A DNA stretch of 6,454 nucleotides from positions 1-6,454 of the forward strand of contig CACYDB010000153.1 in NCBI GenBank assembly GCA_902773035.1, in the 5' to 3' direction. Origin of the DNA: an uncultured Ruminococcus sp. (GTDB lineage: Bacteria > Bacillota > Clostridia > Oscillospirales > Acutalibacteraceae). The position numbers were made by a program, and so were the translations under genes. This document shows, piece after piece, positions 5,821-6,454 of the stretch (positions are counted from its first letter, which is position 1; each line of letters begins with the position of its first letter). The notes below the pieces were generated by a model that saw only the letters and a list, made by a program, of their open reading frames with translations, was not told where the DNA came from and searched no databases.

Positions 5821-6354
5821 TCATAAATCTTTCTTAATTTCCGCGAGCATACAGTCCGCTTCCCTCTTGTATATTCCCGCGATATACGCGAGCGCCATTA
5901 CTACAAGCGAGGAATAAAGGCGGTGCTTATGCTCGTTATTATCCGACTTATACGAGAGCATTACCCCCTTGACAAGATGCGGGACCTGTTCGGGTGAATA
6001 GAAGGCTGACTCAAGCTTGAGCGCAATCTGAGCGAAAAGCGAGTAGAGCTCCTGCTCGGAGATTATATCGTCGCTTTCGTCATCGGTATCGCCGTTGATA
6101 ATTGTCATCAGCTCGCCTATGCTCTCAATACGCATACAGTCGCGCAGGGAAGAAATAAGCAGGATCCTCGCGAGGTGACGCTCGGTGTACTTCTTCCCTA
6201 TCGGACTAGGCACAAAACCGCGCTTGACCCAGTTCTGAATTGTCGAACTCTCAAGTCCCGACACAGCGCATACCTGGCTGAGAGTGAGCCCGTCAGCCGC
6301 CTCAATAACAGGCATAAAGCTGTCGAGCGAGATAATGCTTGGCTTTTTAGTCAT
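5821..6354 (-). CDS. DUF1836-family helix-turn-helix protein (177 aa)
   Basis: The N-terminal part matches the DUF1836 pattern from memory. The segment LTLSQVCAVSGLESSTIQNW (23-42), followed by VKRGFVPSP and KKYTERHLARILLIS, resembles a MerR-like helix-turn-helix with the family's TIQNWVKRGFVP core. The rest (about 75-177) is helical and acidic around 89-101 (DTDDESDDIISE), and probably serves for dimerisation or sensing. The likely role is a cytoplasmic DNA-binding regulator; the ligand and targets of the family are not known to me. I prefer the ATG at 6354, ten to eleven bases after AAAGGA (6370-6365). The frame can be extended to a GTG at 6363, but that is only two bases from the AAAGG. 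It is first in a two-gene operon and lies behind a very strong promoter with palindromes, which suggests autoregulation. Confidence 0.83.
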   Translation of the reverse strand: MTKKPSIISLDSFMPVIEAADGLTLSQVCAVSGLESSTIQNWVKRGFVPSPIGKKYTERHLARILLISSLRDCMRIESIGELMTIINGDTDDESDDIISEQELYSLFAQIALKLESAFYSPEQVPHLVKGVMLSYKSDNNEHKHRLYSSLVVMALAYIAGIYKREADCMLAEIKKDL

Positions 6355-6385
6355 TGTCAGCACATCCTTTCTTTGAGTTTAGCTG

Positions 6386-6414
6386 ATTATACCACAGGTT
6401 CATATGACTGTCAA
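6386..6414 (-). promoter_or_regulatory. Perfect-consensus sigma-A promoter for the DUF1836 operon
   Basis: On the minus strand TTGACA (6414-6409) and TATAAT (6391-6386) are separated by exactly 17 bases. Both hexamers match consensus at every position. The start would be near 6379, giving a leader of about 25 nt. So strong a promoter ahead of a regulator gene implies that a repressor holds it down. Confidence 0.9.
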
Positions 6415-6429
6415 TACTTTTCATATGAA
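6399..6429. promoter_or_regulatory. Paired palindromic operator sites
   Basis: TTCATATGAA (6420-6429) is a perfect ten-base palindrome just upstream of the -35 box. TTCATATGA (6399-6407) repeats it within the promoter spacer. Their centres are 21 bp apart, two helical turns, so two dimers could bind the same face of the DNA and occlude RNA polymerase. The natural candidate is autorepression by the DUF1836 protein, but this is inferred. Confidence 0.55.
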
Positions 6430-6454
6430 TTTTTTAAATTATTTTAACGTTTTA

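Noticed and set aside
5411..5917. A 168-codon plus-strand frame after the tRNA
   Set aside because: It is antisense to the membrane-protein gene, begins inside a terminator hairpin and lacks a ribosome site.
1..6454. CRISPR array, insertion sequence, toxin-antitoxin or phage-defence genes
   Set aside because: No regularly spaced repeats, transposase motifs, terminal inverted repeats or defence domains were seen on either strand.

Overview
The window looks like part of the chromosome of a low-to-moderate G+C Firmicute, most like a gut clostridium of the Ruminococcus/Oscillospiraceae type. This is inferred from strong AGGAGG-type ribosome sites, near-consensus sigma-A promoters with 17-base spacers, intrinsic terminators, a Firmicute-style lipoprotein signal, a DUF1836 regulator and secreted proteins with long Ala/Pro/Glu linkers. 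No species can be named from the sequence alone.

Layout. (1) 1-1899, minus strand: a secreted transglutaminase-like (papain-fold) protein that runs off the left edge, with its own promoter at 1944-1972. (2) 2100-3257, minus strand: an unrecognised secreted two-part protein, followed by an intrinsic terminator (2014-2057). It is preceded by a leader of about 175 nt holding a cyclic-di-GMP-I (GEMM-I) riboswitch, an overlapping terminator and a further hairpin that can compete with it. (3) 3546-5234, plus strand: a divergent two-gene operon of tandem alpha-acetolactate decarboxylase paralogues, the first cytoplasmic and the second a predicted lipoprotein, closed by a long hairpin. (4) 5266-5428, plus strand: a stand-alone tRNA-Arg(CCU) gene with its own promoter and terminator. 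(5) 5443-6429, minus strand: a tightly coupled pair made of a DUF1836 HTH regulator and a small three-helix membrane protein, behind a perfect-consensus promoter that carries two CATATG palindromes 21 bp apart.

How it works together (inference). The most notable element is the c-di-GMP switch. The residues that contact the ligand in the known structure appear conserved, one core base pair has swapped to its compensatory form, and the 3' side of the aptamer is also the 5' arm of the terminator. High c-di-GMP should therefore turn the secreted protein ON. That makes this uncharacterised exported protein a likely surface, adhesion or matrix effector. The acetolactate decarboxylase pair would convert 2-acetolactate to acetoin on both sides of the membrane, although no acetolactate synthase gene lies in the window.
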